From Clostridium algidicarnis DSM 15099 (lineage in GTDB: Bacteria; Bacillota; Clostridia; Clostridiales; Clostridiaceae), in the NCBI RefSeq assembly GCF_002934235.1, contig NZ_PTIS01000011.1, positions 1-64,000 on the forward strand: DNA of 64,000 bases, written 5' to 3'. The notes under the pieces were generated by a model, which was not told the DNA's origin, made no database searches, and saw only the letters and a list, made by a program, of their open reading frames with translations. Shown piece by piece: positions 29,800 to 37,416 of the stretch; position 1 is the stretch's first letter, and each line of letters starts with the position of its first letter. The translations under genes were made by a program, and so were the position numbers.

Positions 29800-30462
29800 T
29801 TAAGATAGCTTGTTTATATCTTTACTTTTATTAAAAGCCAAGGTAGATAACAATGTGGCTGATAAAATTATTAAAGAAGGGACAATAAACTTAGCTGAGA
29901 GTGGATTTAATATGTTTTCTCCCATATATGAATAACATATAGTCTCTGGTATAACACCTAATACGGATGCTAGTATAAAGGCTTTATATGTTATTTTTGT
30001 AAGTCCGCTAGTGTAGCTTAATGGATCATAGGGTAGCACAGGTGGAAGTCTTAACAGAAACAATATCTTAAATCCATCTTTCTCCATATTGTTATTAAAA
30101 TTTAATGCTCGCCCTTTCAATATCTTGTCTACAAAATCTTTTCCTAAAAATCTTGAAAGATAAAAAGCTAGTGTACCTGATAAGAAAAACCCAATCATAT
30201 TTACCATAAAGCCTTTAACTGGACCAAATACTATTCCAGCTGCAATAGAAAACATAGCTGACGGCAATACCAAAACTAATGGCTTTAGAGCAAATATTAA
30301 TATAAAACAAACAAACGCATATTTACCATAACTTCTAACATAATTAATAAAGTTTCCGAGGCAAATAAATTGTCTTAGCCTATTTCTATTAATAAACACA
30401 AAAATTAAAAAAGCCACTATAAATAATCCTATCAATAACCGTTCTCTATTTTTTTTATTCAT
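29800..30462 (-). CDS. TVP38/TMEM64 (VTT/DedA superfamily) membrane protein
   Basis: A 220-aa protein with an N-terminal span and the VTT/SNARE-associated core: FSIAAGIVFGPVKGFMVNMIGFFLSGTLAFYLSR and LRLPPVLPYDPLSYTSGLTKITYKAF. DedA/VTT proteins are linked to lipid scrambling and undecaprenyl phosphate recycling; substrate is unknown here. ATG after GAGGTAG. Confidence 0.88.
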   Translation of the reverse strand: MNKKNRERLLIGLFIVAFLIFVFINRNRLRQFICLGNFINYVRSYGKYAFVCFILIFALKPLVLVLPSAMFSIAAGIVFGPVKGFMVNMIGFFLSGTLAFYLSRFLGKDFVDKILKGRALNFNNNMEKDGFKILFLLRLPPVLPYDPLSYTSGLTKITYKAFILASVLGVIPETICYSYMGENILNPLSAKFIVPSLIILSATLLSTLAFNKSKDINKLS

Positions 30463-30572
30463 ATTAATTCTACCTCTTCATTTTTAAACTTCTTTATCAT
30501 ATTATCACATTAACATAAAAAAAATACAAATATATTTTAAAAATAATAAATATATTTTTGTTGCAAATTAAA

Positions 30573-30614
30573 ACTTAGTATTTAAGTGGATGTTTATCCA
30601 TTTTAAATACTAAG
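30573..30614 (-). terminator. Terminator after the aromatic acid exporter family gene
   Basis: CTTAGTATTTAAGTGGAT pairs with ATCCATTTTAAATACTAAG; on the minus strand TTTTAATTTG follows. A long stem with a small loop. Confidence 0.65.
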
Positions 30615-30684
30615 CATTTTTTAAATTATATTATTATGATTAAAGTATTTACTTTAATCATGTATGGAATCTACCATTGTACTT

Positions 30685-31587
30685 CTACGCTTTTATAGGA
30701 TTATTTTGTATATTCCTTAATATATTGCATATTTTATTAACATTATAATTGTATACTATATTTTCTTCTTCTATAATAAATGACTCTTTTAAAAGCTTAA
30801 TATCCTTCAATTCTATCTCATAGGTAGAATTGAAAATCTCTTCATAGCTTTTTCTATTATCACTATTTAATATTAATAAATCTTCTTGCATGGTACTCAT
30901 CATTTCAAAATAAATATATAATTTCTTGGTTTCTTTCATAAATTCCTTATAATCATCTATTAGCTCTAATCCTTCGGTTATAGAAGAAACCTCTTCATCG
31001 TGCATCTTTATGCTACTTTCCAAAGCATCTATATAGTGTTTAAATTCATTTAAATTAAACTCTATAGGATTTAATATTGCACTTTTACATAAATTAAATA
31101 ATTCATCTTTTAAACTTTTATAAGATATAACTACATTTTCATGTATCTTAGGAGGTGCAATAGTGTAATTAACTACTAAAGATACAACTATACCTATTAT
31201 CGTATCCAAGGTTCTATATATACTATATTCCAAAGGACTTCTTCCATTTAAGCTTATAAATATAACACAAAATACAGTACAAGATGTTGCGATGGATTTG
31301 TCCCATTTGAAATAGTTACATATAGTTATTATTATAACTATTCCAATACCTACAAGCAATATATTGCCTGGAGCTATGAGGGACATTACAAGCCCTACCA
31401 AAGCTCCTACAATAGTTCCTTTTATTCTGTTTAATCCTGATTTATATGAATTAGATACACTGCTACCCATAGTTATAATAGCCGCAATACAAGCATAAAG
31501 TGCATTGTTTATTGGGAATACTCTAGAAATAAGAATGCATATAGAAACTGATAAGGCAGTTTTTATAGTTCTCATGCCTATTTTCAT
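30685..31587 (-). CDS. Aromatic acid exporter family protein (FUSC/DUF939, YqjA-like)
   Basis: The N-terminal half (about 1-150) has four to six membrane spans with the conserved block GLNRIKGTIVGALVGLVMSL; the C-terminal half is a helical cytoplasmic domain (about 150-300). 300 aa. The family is related to p-hydroxybenzoate efflux pumps, but substrates of the Firmicute members are not known. GGTGG precedes the ATG. Confidence 0.82.
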   Translation of the reverse strand: MKIGMRTIKTALSVSICILISRVFPINNALYACIAAIITMGSSVSNSYKSGLNRIKGTIVGALVGLVMSLIAPGNILLVGIGIVIIITICNYFKWDKSIATSCTVFCVIFISLNGRSPLEYSIYRTLDTIIGIVVSLVVNYTIAPPKIHENVVISYKSLKDELFNLCKSAILNPIEFNLNEFKHYIDALESSIKMHDEEVSSITEGLELIDDYKEFMKETKKLYIYFEMMSTMQEDLLILNSDNRKSYEEIFNSTYEIELKDIKLLKESFIIEEENIVYNYNVNKICNILRNIQNNPIKA

Positions 31588-31612
31588 AGATTACCACCGC
31601 CATTAATTTTTA

Positions 31613-32449
31613 TTATCTTTCTTCTCCTACTACAATAGGGTTCTCATCGTAGCTTATCCAATCACTCCAACTACCTCCATAAAGTTTAGCTTTAATACCT
31701 AGTTCATCTAAAATCATTACACTTACAGAACCTGTAATCCCAGATCCACAATGTACTATTATAGTTTCCTTTTCCTTTAAGCCCTTTAATAATTCCTTTA
31801 ATTCCTCTTTTGGCTTAACCTTAAAATCATTAAAATTATCTTTCCAAAAATAGTTTTTAGCCCCTGGGATATGCCCTGCTTTTTTATCCACTGGTTCACC
31901 ATCCCCTAAATACCTTTCTTCTTCTCTAACATCCATTATAAAAACAGTATCTAGATTATCTTTTACATATTGTATATCACAATACATATCATCTTTTATA
32001 TTTAAGGATAAATTTCCTACAGTTCTATCACTATTAATAGTTTGTTTTTGTTCTAACGGAAGATTTCTATCTTTCCATGCCTTTATGCCTTCTTCTAATA
32101 TATATACATTTTCTTTTCCAATATACTTAAATATCCACCAAAGTCTTGATGCTGCAGCTAAATCTCCATCATCATATATTATAACATCTATATCATCATC
32201 TACAAACTTTTTATTCATATCTTTTGTGAAGTTTTTTAAATTTGGAAGAGGGTGTCTTCCTCCATGCTCTTTGACTTCTCCTGTTAATTCAGTTTCTAAA
32301 TCTACATACATAGCTCCCTTTATGTGTCCTTCATTAAATGCCTTTTTACCATATTCTTTATCACTTAAATTAAATCTACAATCTAAAAGCACAAATTCTT
32401 TATCATCCTTTATCTTTAAGAAGTCCTCGAGTTTCATTAAATTTTTCAT
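31613..32449 (-). CDS. Sulfurtransferase with two rhodanese domains
   Basis: A thiosulfate/3-mercaptopyruvate sulfurtransferase-type protein. The N-terminal rhodanese domain (about 5-125) is inactive-like, while the C-terminal domain (about 150-275) carries the catalytic Cys in HCGSGITGSVSVMILD. The CGSG loop is closer to the mercaptopyruvate class than to the CRKGVT of classic rhodanese. 278 aa. GGGAGG precedes the ATG. Confidence 0.9.
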   Translation of the reverse strand: MKNLMKLEDFLKIKDDKEFVLLDCRFNLSDKEYGKKAFNEGHIKGAMYVDLETELTGEVKEHGGRHPLPNLKNFTKDMNKKFVDDDIDVIIYDDGDLAAASRLWWIFKYIGKENVYILEEGIKAWKDRNLPLEQKQTINSDRTVGNLSLNIKDDMYCDIQYVKDNLDTVFIMDVREEERYLGDGEPVDKKAGHIPGAKNYFWKDNFNDFKVKPKEELKELLKGLKEKETIIVHCGSGITGSVSVMILDELGIKAKLYGGSWSDWISYDENPIVVGEER

Positions 32450-32531
32450 AGTGCGCCTCCCTCTTTTTATTAAAATACTTTATCATATTATATCATAACC
32501 ATATATTATATCATAACCATAATATATAAAA

Positions 32532-32568
32532 AAGAGATATAAAAGTGCTTGCTTTTACACATCTCTAC
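32532..32568 (-). terminator. Terminator-like hairpin, second of a tandem pair
   Basis: AGAGAT-TAAAAG arms with CTTTTA-ATCTCT; on the minus strand TTTTTTATAT follows. It lies 40 bp beyond the first terminator downstream of the peroxiredoxin gene. Confidence 0.6.
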
Positions 32569-32607
32569 TTTTTCATAGTAATTATAATCATTAATATATT
32601 ATTAGCT

Positions 32608-32643
32608 AAAAAGCCTTCAAATATGTTAATTTGAAGGCTTTTA
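32608..32643 (-). terminator. Terminator after the peroxiredoxin gene
   Basis: AAAAGCCTTCAAA / TTTGAAGGCTTTT with a 9-nt loop and TTTTT on the minus strand. Confidence 0.82.
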
Positions 32644-32675
32644 ATATATTTATTTATTAACTTTTTTTAGAAATT

Positions 32676-33212
32676 TTAAAGTAAAGATTCTCCCTCTTCC
32701 CAGTTAGCTGGACACATCCCACCAGTTTGAAGTGCTTTTAACACTCTAATTGTTTCATCTACGTTTCTGCCTACATTAAGGTCATGAACTACTTGATATT
32801 TTACTTCTCCATCTGGATCTATTATAAATAGACCTCTTAATGAAATAGCTTCTTCTTCTACAAATACTCCGTAATCTTTAGCTACTCCATATTTTTTATC
32901 AGAAGCCATTGGGAAGTTAATTTGTCCAAGTCCTCCATTAGCTTTATCTTGTTTTATCCAAGCTTGATGAGAATATTCACTATCACAACTTACAGTTAAA
33001 AGTTCCGCTCCAAGCTTCTTAAAATCTTCAGCCCTATCACTAAAAGCAGTTATTTCTGTTGGACACACAAAAGTGAAATCTAGTGGATAGAAGAACATAA
33101 CTAGCCATTTTCCTTTGTAATCCTCTGATTTGATTTCTAAAAAGTCGCTTCCGTCACCCTTTACTGCATTCATTTTAAAACAAGGTGCTGGTTTACCTAC
33201 TAATCTTTCCAT
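32676..33212 (-). CDS. 2-Cys peroxiredoxin (AhpC/Prx1 type)
   Basis: Reduces hydrogen peroxide and alkyl hydroperoxides. The peroxidatic Cys is in DFTFVCPTEITAF (about residue 50) and the resolving Cys in GGMCPANWEEG near the C terminus. 178 aa, typical of AhpC; it lacks the long C-terminal arm of some Prx1 members. It lies downstream of a glutaredoxin-like gene and a flavoprotein reductase, an arrangement biochemically described in Clostridium pasteurianum (Cp20 with Cp9 and Cp34). Confidence 0.93.
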   Translation of the reverse strand: MERLVGKPAPCFKMNAVKGDGSDFLEIKSEDYKGKWLVMFFYPLDFTFVCPTEITAFSDRAEDFKKLGAELLTVSCDSEYSHQAWIKQDKANGGLGQINFPMASDKKYGVAKDYGVFVEEEAISLRGLFIIDPDGEVKYQVVHDLNVGRNVDETIRVLKALQTGGMCPANWEEGESLL

Positions 33213-33305
33213 TATAAAATCCTCCTTTAATATGTTTATTTTAATATTTTTGTTTGTTTTTAATGTTTTTATTATATTTAAGTTTTTAATTAAATTTTAG
33301 ATCTG

Positions 33306-33536
33306 TTAATTATTATTTAAAGCAGCATCTACTGCATACTTATTAAATCCTAGTATTATTTCTCCATTTATATCAAGTACAGGTACCGATTGCTGACCTG
33401 ACTTTTCTATCATTTCTTGTCTTTTTTCTTTATCTTCTCCTACATTGATATCTTCATACTCAATATTTTTCATATCAAAGTAGCTTTTTGCCTTTTTACA
33501 ATAAGGACAATTTGGAGTAGTGTATATTTTAACCAT
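33306..33536 (-). CDS. Glutaredoxin-like protein (Cp9/NrdH-like)
   Basis: A 76-aa thioredoxin-fold redox carrier with the CPYCKKAK active site at residues 9-16, the cis-proline segment QQSVPVLDI and a GFNKYAVDAAL C-terminal helix. It overlaps the end of the reductase gene by 8 nt, with AGGAGG inside that gene. It likely shuttles electrons from the flavoprotein to the peroxiredoxin; a role with ribonucleotide reductase (NrdH) is the alternative. Confidence 0.9.
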   Translation of the reverse strand: MVKIYTTPNCPYCKKAKSYFDMKNIEYEDINVGEDKEKRQEMIEKSGQQSVPVLDINGEIILGFNKYAVDAALNNN

Positions 33537-34476
33537 TACTTTTCCTCCTTTTGTTTACTATATATCTTTCAGCCATAAGAGCTGCAACTGTACCATCTGC
33601 ATTAGCTGTTGTAAGTTGCCTAAATAGCTTTTCTCTTACATCTCCTGCAACAAAAACTCCTTCTACATTTGTTTCTGTAGTTTCTCCTGCTTTTATATAG
33701 CCCCACTTGTCTATATTAACTTGATCTTCAAACATCTTTGTTTTTGGTATCATTCCAATATAAACAAAAATGCCATCAGTTTTAATTTTACTTGTCTTTT
33801 TAGTTTTTAAATTTTCTACTAATACCTCTTCTAGTTTGTCCTCACCATATGCATGTCTTATTTCAGAATCCCAAACCATAGTTACCTTTGGATGGTTTAA
33901 TACTTCGTATTGTAAATTTTTTTCTGCTTGAAGATTATCAAATTGATGAACTATAGTTATGGTTTTAGCGTACCTTGATAAAAATAGTGCACCTTCTATG
34001 GCTGAATTTCCTCCACCCACAACAATGATATCCTTATCTTCATACATTTCTCCATCGCATAGCTCACAGTGGTGAATTCCATTTCCATGGTAGGTTGCTT
34101 CTTCCTTTATAGGTAGAGGTCTATACTGAGATCCTGTAGCAATTATTACTGTTTCTGGTTTATAAATAAAACTATCAGTTTCTATAATCTTTTCATTATC
34201 TTTAAGACTCACCCTTAATATATTATCAAATTCATCTATGGTAGCCCCTGCATTTAGTGCCTGCTCATAAAACTTATCTACAAGTTCTTGACCACTTATA
34301 AATTTAAAGCCAGGATAGTTTTCAACAGAATATGTAGATCTTATTTGGCCTCCTATAAGTTCATCTTCAAGGACTATAAAGTTTAGTTTCATTCTAGCCG
34401 CATATATTGCAGCTGTAAGTCCTGCTGGTCCTGATCCTATTATTACTAAGTCTATATATTTTTCTTCTTTATTCAT
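33529..34476 (-). CDS. Thioredoxin reductase-like flavoprotein (Cp34-type)
   Basis: A pyridine-nucleotide disulfide oxidoreductase. FAD-binding GSGPAGLTAAIYAAR, redox cysteines in HHCELCDGEMYEDKD (CxxC, about 141-144), nucleotide-binding GGGNSAIEGALFL and C-terminal GVFVAGDVR are visible. 315 aa. The Cp34 enzyme of C. pasteurianum uses NADH and the glutaredoxin-like Cp9; the order here (reductase, glutaredoxin, AhpC) is the same set. Start ATG 34476 with GGTG upstream; a strong promoter lies about 70 bp further back. Confidence 0.9.
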   Translation of the reverse strand: MNKEEKYIDLVIIGSGPAGLTAAIYAARMKLNFIVLEDELIGGQIRSTYSVENYPGFKFISGQELVDKFYEQALNAGATIDEFDNILRVSLKDNEKIIETDSFIYKPETVIIATGSQYRPLPIKEEATYHGNGIHHCELCDGEMYEDKDIIVVGGGNSAIEGALFLSRYAKTITIVHQFDNLQAEKNLQYEVLNHPKVTMVWDSEIRHAYGEDKLEEVLVENLKTKKTSKIKTDGIFVYIGMIPKTKMFEDQVNIDKWGYIKAGETTETNVEGVFVAGDVREKLFRQLTTANADGTVAALMAERYIVNKRRKSNG

Positions 34477-34518
34477 CCGCAACACCACTTTACTTTTATT
34501 GTTGTAATGACTACTAAC

Positions 34519-34530
34519 TAATAATTATTA
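34519..34530. promoter_or_regulatory. Palindrome in the reductase leader
   Basis: A perfect 12-bp palindrome TAATAATTATTA about 10 bp downstream of the predicted transcript start; possible operator for a peroxide-responsive repressor. It does not fit the 7-1-7 Per box exactly. Confidence 0.35.
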
Positions 34531-34547
34531 TTGTTTGGTATGTATTT

Positions 34548-34576
34548 ATAATAGTCCATCCACATTATTTTGTCAA
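34548..34576 (-). promoter_or_regulatory. Sigma-A promoter of the peroxide reduction operon
   Basis: TTGACA (34571-34576) and TATTAT (34548-34553) on the minus strand with 17-bp spacing; drives the reductase-glutaredoxin(-peroxiredoxin) genes. Confidence 0.75.
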
Positions 34577-34660
34577 GCTTCAAACTATAAATTTATAATA
34601 TTTGTTTATCTTTTTTGTCCACATTTTTATATAATTAATTAAAATTTCTTAAAAATATAT

Positions 34661-34700
34661 AAAGCTAAATTTCAAATATGTTTTTTTAAAATTTAGCTTT
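34661..34700 (-). terminator. Terminator after msrB
   Basis: AAAGCTAAATTT and AAATTTAGCTTT arms with an AT-rich loop; on the minus strand the 3' side is TATATATTTTT. Confidence 0.65.
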
Positions 34701-34705
34701 ATTAA

Positions 34706-35158
34706 TTAATCTTTAAATAATTTTAAATATTCCCCATAACCTTCACTTTCAAGATCCTCTTTAGGAATGAATCTTAAAGCTGCACTGTTTATACAATATC
34801 TAAGTCCACCCTTTTCTATTGGTCCATCTGTAAACACGTGACCTAAATGCGAATCTGCCTCTTTACTTCTTACTTCAATTCTATTCATACCGTGGCTTAA
34901 ATCTTTCTCTTCCTTCACATATCCTTCTTCTAATGGTTTTGAAAAGCTAGGCCAACCACAACTAGACTTAAATTTATCAAAAGAAGTAAAAAGGGGCTCT
35001 CCAGAAACTATATCCACATATATGCCTTCCTCTTCATGATTAAAAAATTTATTCCTAAATGCTGGCTCTGTTCCATTTTCTTGCGTTACTTTATATTCTG
35101 TAGAGGATAATTCCTTTAATATTTTATCTTTATCATCTTTTAAAAACTTATTTGTCAT
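34706..35158 (-). CDS. msrB: Peptide-methionine (R)-S-oxide reductase MsrB
   Basis: Repairs methionine-R-sulfoxide in proteins. The catalytic Cys is in [16 protein letters not shown] (about residue 127), with a probable resolving Cys in SSCGWPSF. The two CxxC zinc pairs of the zinc-type MsrB are absent (SGEPLFTS replaces C-x-x-C-x-PLF), so this is the zinc-free form. 150 aa. Its position next to the peroxide module fits an oxidative-damage island. Confidence 0.94.
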   Translation of the reverse strand: MTNKFLKDDKDKILKELSSTEYKVTQENGTEPAFRNKFFNHEEEGIYVDIVSGEPLFTSFDKFKSSCGWPSFSKPLEEGYVKEEKDLSHGMNRIEVRSKEADSHLGHVFTDGPIEKGGLRYCINSAALRFIPKEDLESEGYGEYLKLFKD

Positions 35159-35212
35159 AAATCATTCTCCTTTTTTATATCTATTTTTGAATATTCTGAT
35201 TTATTGAATGTA

Positions 35213-35240
35213 AATAAAAAAAGAGGTTTAAAAACCTCTT
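35213..35240 (-). terminator. Terminator of 6S RNA
   Basis: AAGAGGTTT-TTAA-AAACCTCTT followed on the minus strand by T7; it lies 28 bp beyond the closing stem of the RNA at 35268. Confidence 0.85.
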
Positions 35241-35267
35241 CTTACTTATAATTTCATTTGTATTTAT

Positions 35268-35465
35268 AATCCGAAATACCGTTGCCCTAATTTTGACACC
35301 TATCTATCCGATAGGTGGGTGTCCTCAATATTGTTTCAAAAACCTTGCCTAGGTGAATGTCATACATTAGGACTTATAAGTCAAATTCACAATTATATTT
35401 TAAACTCCCGTTTTAATGATGTAGGTTCAAAATAAGAGCTTCACAAATACCTCAGATTGATCTTG
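35268..35465 (-). ncRNA. ssrS: 6S RNA (RNA polymerase regulator)
   Basis: About 190-200 nt of non-coding sequence lies between its own promoter and terminator. The ends close as a long stem: AATCTGAGGTA near the 5' end (plus-strand 35448-35458) pairs with TATTTCGGATT at the 3' end (35268-35278) with only G-U wobbles. The middle is an imperfect rod with the hairpin around ACCTATCGGATAGATAGGT and an open central region, the 6S architecture that mimics an open promoter and sequesters the sigma-A holoenzyme. Identification rests on structure, size and remembered clostridial 6S sequence. Confidence 0.8.
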
Positions 35466-35470
35466 GTTTA

Positions 35471-35499
35471 AATATATCACTTATGAACATTTCAGTCAA
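35471..35499 (-). promoter_or_regulatory. Sigma-A promoter of 6S RNA
   Basis: TTGACT (35494-35499) and TATATT (35471-35476) on the minus strand, 17 bp apart; predicted start near 35465. Confidence 0.8.
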
Positions 35500-35525
35500 T
35501 ATCTTTTTTTAGATTTACCTTTGCT

Positions 35526-36125
35526 TTATTTTTCATCCATTCCCTTAATATTATCATCTATAAACTTTTCTGCTAATTTTTTATACATATTTGAGGTGTT
35601 TATTAGCGAAATTATCATGAATAAAGATGTAAGATAATCTCTATCCTTTTCCTCAAAATTACTTTTTACTATGTTAGAACTTATTATTTCTAACTTTTTA
35701 TATAAATCTTCATTTACTAAAAGTGTTTCTTCCTTTTTTATATTTAAAAATATATCATAAAAATCTTTAATAGGTATACTTTCTTTTTTGTCTTCTAATT
35801 TTTCAATTAATGGAGTCAGCGTCTTTTTAATATCTCCTATTGCTAAACTTTGTTTTAAATTATATATTAATATTAGTAAAATTATATGTTCTCTACTATA
35901 TTTTTTGTTCTTAACCCCCATTAAAAGCTTATCTTTAACGTAATTATTTATCATGGTTTTAGTTAAAATCTTATCTTTTTCGTTTCTTTTATATCCTTTG
36001 AGGCTGTTTTCAAATATACTAATAACTTGATCCATATAAAGATCTATTGATGGTATATCTTGAAATTTAACCTCTTCTTCAAAATTCATACTATTAAGTA
36101 GTTTATCTAAACTCTCTTTATCCAC
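35526..36125 (-). CDS. DUF1836 family protein
   Basis: The FQDIPSIDLYMDQVISIFE segment (about 20-38), then LTKTMINNYVKDKLL and KKYSREHIILLILIYNLKQSLAI, are the DUF1836 core, which resembles a MerR-like helix-turn-helix. The remaining 100 residues are helical. 199 aa; GTG start with TGGAG upstream. Function unknown; a DNA-binding regulator is a fair guess. It ends 27 bp before the 6S promoter. Confidence 0.8.
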   Translation of the reverse strand: MDKESLDKLLNSMNFEEEVKFQDIPSIDLYMDQVISIFENSLKGYKRNEKDKILTKTMINNYVKDKLLMGVKNKKYSREHIILLILIYNLKQSLAIGDIKKTLTPLIEKLEDKKESIPIKDFYDIFLNIKKEETLLVNEDLYKKLEIISSNIVKSNFEEKDRDYLTSLFMIISLINTSNMYKKLAEKFIDDNIKGMDEK

Positions 36126-36279
36126 AATTCTACTCCAATCTATGAAAACTACATAGTTTAAAAATTAAAACTATTTGAATTCATATTCATGTTTTATATT
36201 TTATATGTTATTAGTATTTTCTATAAAATGCAAGTCATATATAATTTTAATATTTTTATTTTTAAATACATTATTTCAC

Positions 36280-36309
36280 TTTACATTTGTATATAATCAG
36301 TTGTATAAT
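36280..36309 (+). promoter_or_regulatory. Probable promoter of the hemolysin III gene
   Basis: TTTACA (36280-36285) and TATAAT (36304-36309), 18-bp spacing, about 60 bp before the Shine-Dalgarno. Confidence 0.5.
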
Positions 36310-36375
36310 ATTCATATAGCATTACATAGTTTCCATAACTAAGTATACTAGTATCGATTCTAAGGAGTGGTGTGA

Positions 36376-37023
36376 ATGGATAAAAAATTTAGAGATCCAA
36401 TAAGTGGTTTTAGTCACTTATTTGGAGCAATAGTCTCTTTGGTGGGATTAATTGCAATGATTATTAAGTATGCAAGGGTTGGATATTCAAGCAACCTCGT
36501 GCTAGTTTCTTCTATAATATTTGGATTAAGTCTTATTTTTCTATATACTGCAAGCTCAGTATACCATCTCGTAATAGCTTCAGATGGAGTTACAAAAGTT
36601 TTGAGAAAACTTGATCATTCTATGATATTTGTTTTAATAGCTGGCACTTACACACCTATATGTTTAATAGCTCTTCAAGGGTATTGGAGATGGGGAGTTT
36701 TTATATCAATTTGGTCTTTAGCTATACTTGGAGTTTTATTAAAAATATTTTGGTTTAATAGCCCAAGAATGCTTTCTACAGCCTTTTATATATTTATGGG
36801 TTGGATCTTAGTCGCAGCACTTAGACCTTTATCTAAGGTACTTCCTATAGAAGCGTTTGTATGGCTATTTGTAGGTGGAGTGTTTTATACTATAGGCGGC
36901 ATTATCTATGCTCTAAAAGCACCTAATATATCTAAAAAGTTCGGGTTTCATGAACTATTTCATATATTTGTTTTACTAGGAAGCTTTAGTCACTTTATAT
37001 TAGTATATAATTATATAATGTAA
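36376..37023 (+). CDS. Hemolysin III family membrane protein (PAQR-like)
   Basis: A seven-span protein of 215 aa. The metal-site motifs of the HlyIII/PAQR family are present: ASSVYHL (Ser and His), LDHSMIFVLIAGTYTP (Asp) and HELFHIFVLLGSFSHF (two His). These motifs suggest a zinc-dependent lipid hydrolase fold; the hemolytic label comes from Bacillus cereus and does not prove toxicity. AAGGAG precedes the ATG. Confidence 0.93.
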   Translation: MDKKFRDPISGFSHLFGAIVSLVGLIAMIIKYARVGYSSNLVLVSSIIFGLSLIFLYTASSVYHLVIASDGVTKVLRKLDHSMIFVLIAGTYTPICLIALQGYWRWGVFISIWSLAILGVLLKIFWFNSPRMLSTAFYIFMGWILVAALRPLSKVLPIEAFVWLFVGGVFYTIGGIIYALKAPNISKKFGFHELFHIFVLLGSFSHFILVYNYIM

Positions 37024-37109
37024 CTTAATTATCGTATTATTGGAACTTAAAAATCTCGATACATCAATTAGATATCATTCCAAGTTAACGTATTGATATT
37101 TATAATAAA

Positions 37110-37155
37110 TTTAAAACCGTAAGTATTATCAAAATATTGATAATACTTACGGTTT
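37110..37155 (-). terminator. Terminator after tRNA-Leu(GAG)
   Basis: A 19-bp perfect stem (AAACCGTAAGTATTATCAA and its complement) with a 4-nt loop, starting 5 bp past the tRNA CCA end; TTTAAATTTATTATAAA follows on minus. It may also serve the hemolysin III gene on plus. Confidence 0.85.
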
Positions 37156-37159
37156 ATTT

Positions 37160-37241
37160 TGGTGCGAAAGACGGGACTTGAACCCGTACAGTTTCCCACA
37201 CGCACCTCAAGCGTGCGCGTCTGCCATTCCGCCACTCTCGC
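37160..37241 (-). tRNA. tRNA-Leu (anticodon GAG)
   Basis: The acceptor GCGAGAG pairs with CTTTCGC (one G-U), the anticodon stem CACGC/GCGTG holds the loop TTGAGGT (anticodon GAG), a class II variable arm follows, the T-arm is ACGGG-TTCAAGT-CCCGT, and CCA is encoded. It reads CUC and CUU codons. Confidence 0.95.
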
Positions 37242-37260
37242 GCATTCATTTACTTATCAT

Positions 37261-37289
37261 ATTATATCAGCATTAATTAATATAATCAA
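37261..37289 (-). promoter_or_regulatory. Promoter of tRNA-Leu(GAG)
   Basis: TTGATT (37284-37289) and TATAAT (37261-37266), 17-bp spacing on the minus strand. The -35 box lies inside the arm of the hairpin at 37279-37319. Confidence 0.75.
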
Positions 37290-37319
37290 TAATGTTTTTT
37301 AAACATTATTGATTATATT
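37279..37319 (-). terminator. Long hairpin after the ABC transporter operon
   Basis: Perfect 19-bp arms (AATATAATCAATAATGTTT and complement) with a 3-nt loop, but no clear T-run. It probably ends the transporter transcript and overlaps the tRNA promoter. Confidence 0.55.
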
Positions 37320-37416
37320 AAATTTAAATTCAATTTTAGTCTACTTTTAATCATAAAACTTGTATACTATTATAATTAAATGTATTAGTGTATTTTCTAT
37401 ATAGCTTATCTACCTT

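Noticed and set aside
34519-34530. PerR box in the reductase promoter
   Set aside because: The palindrome is even-centred and does not match the 7-1-7 Per box, so only an unnamed operator is proposed.
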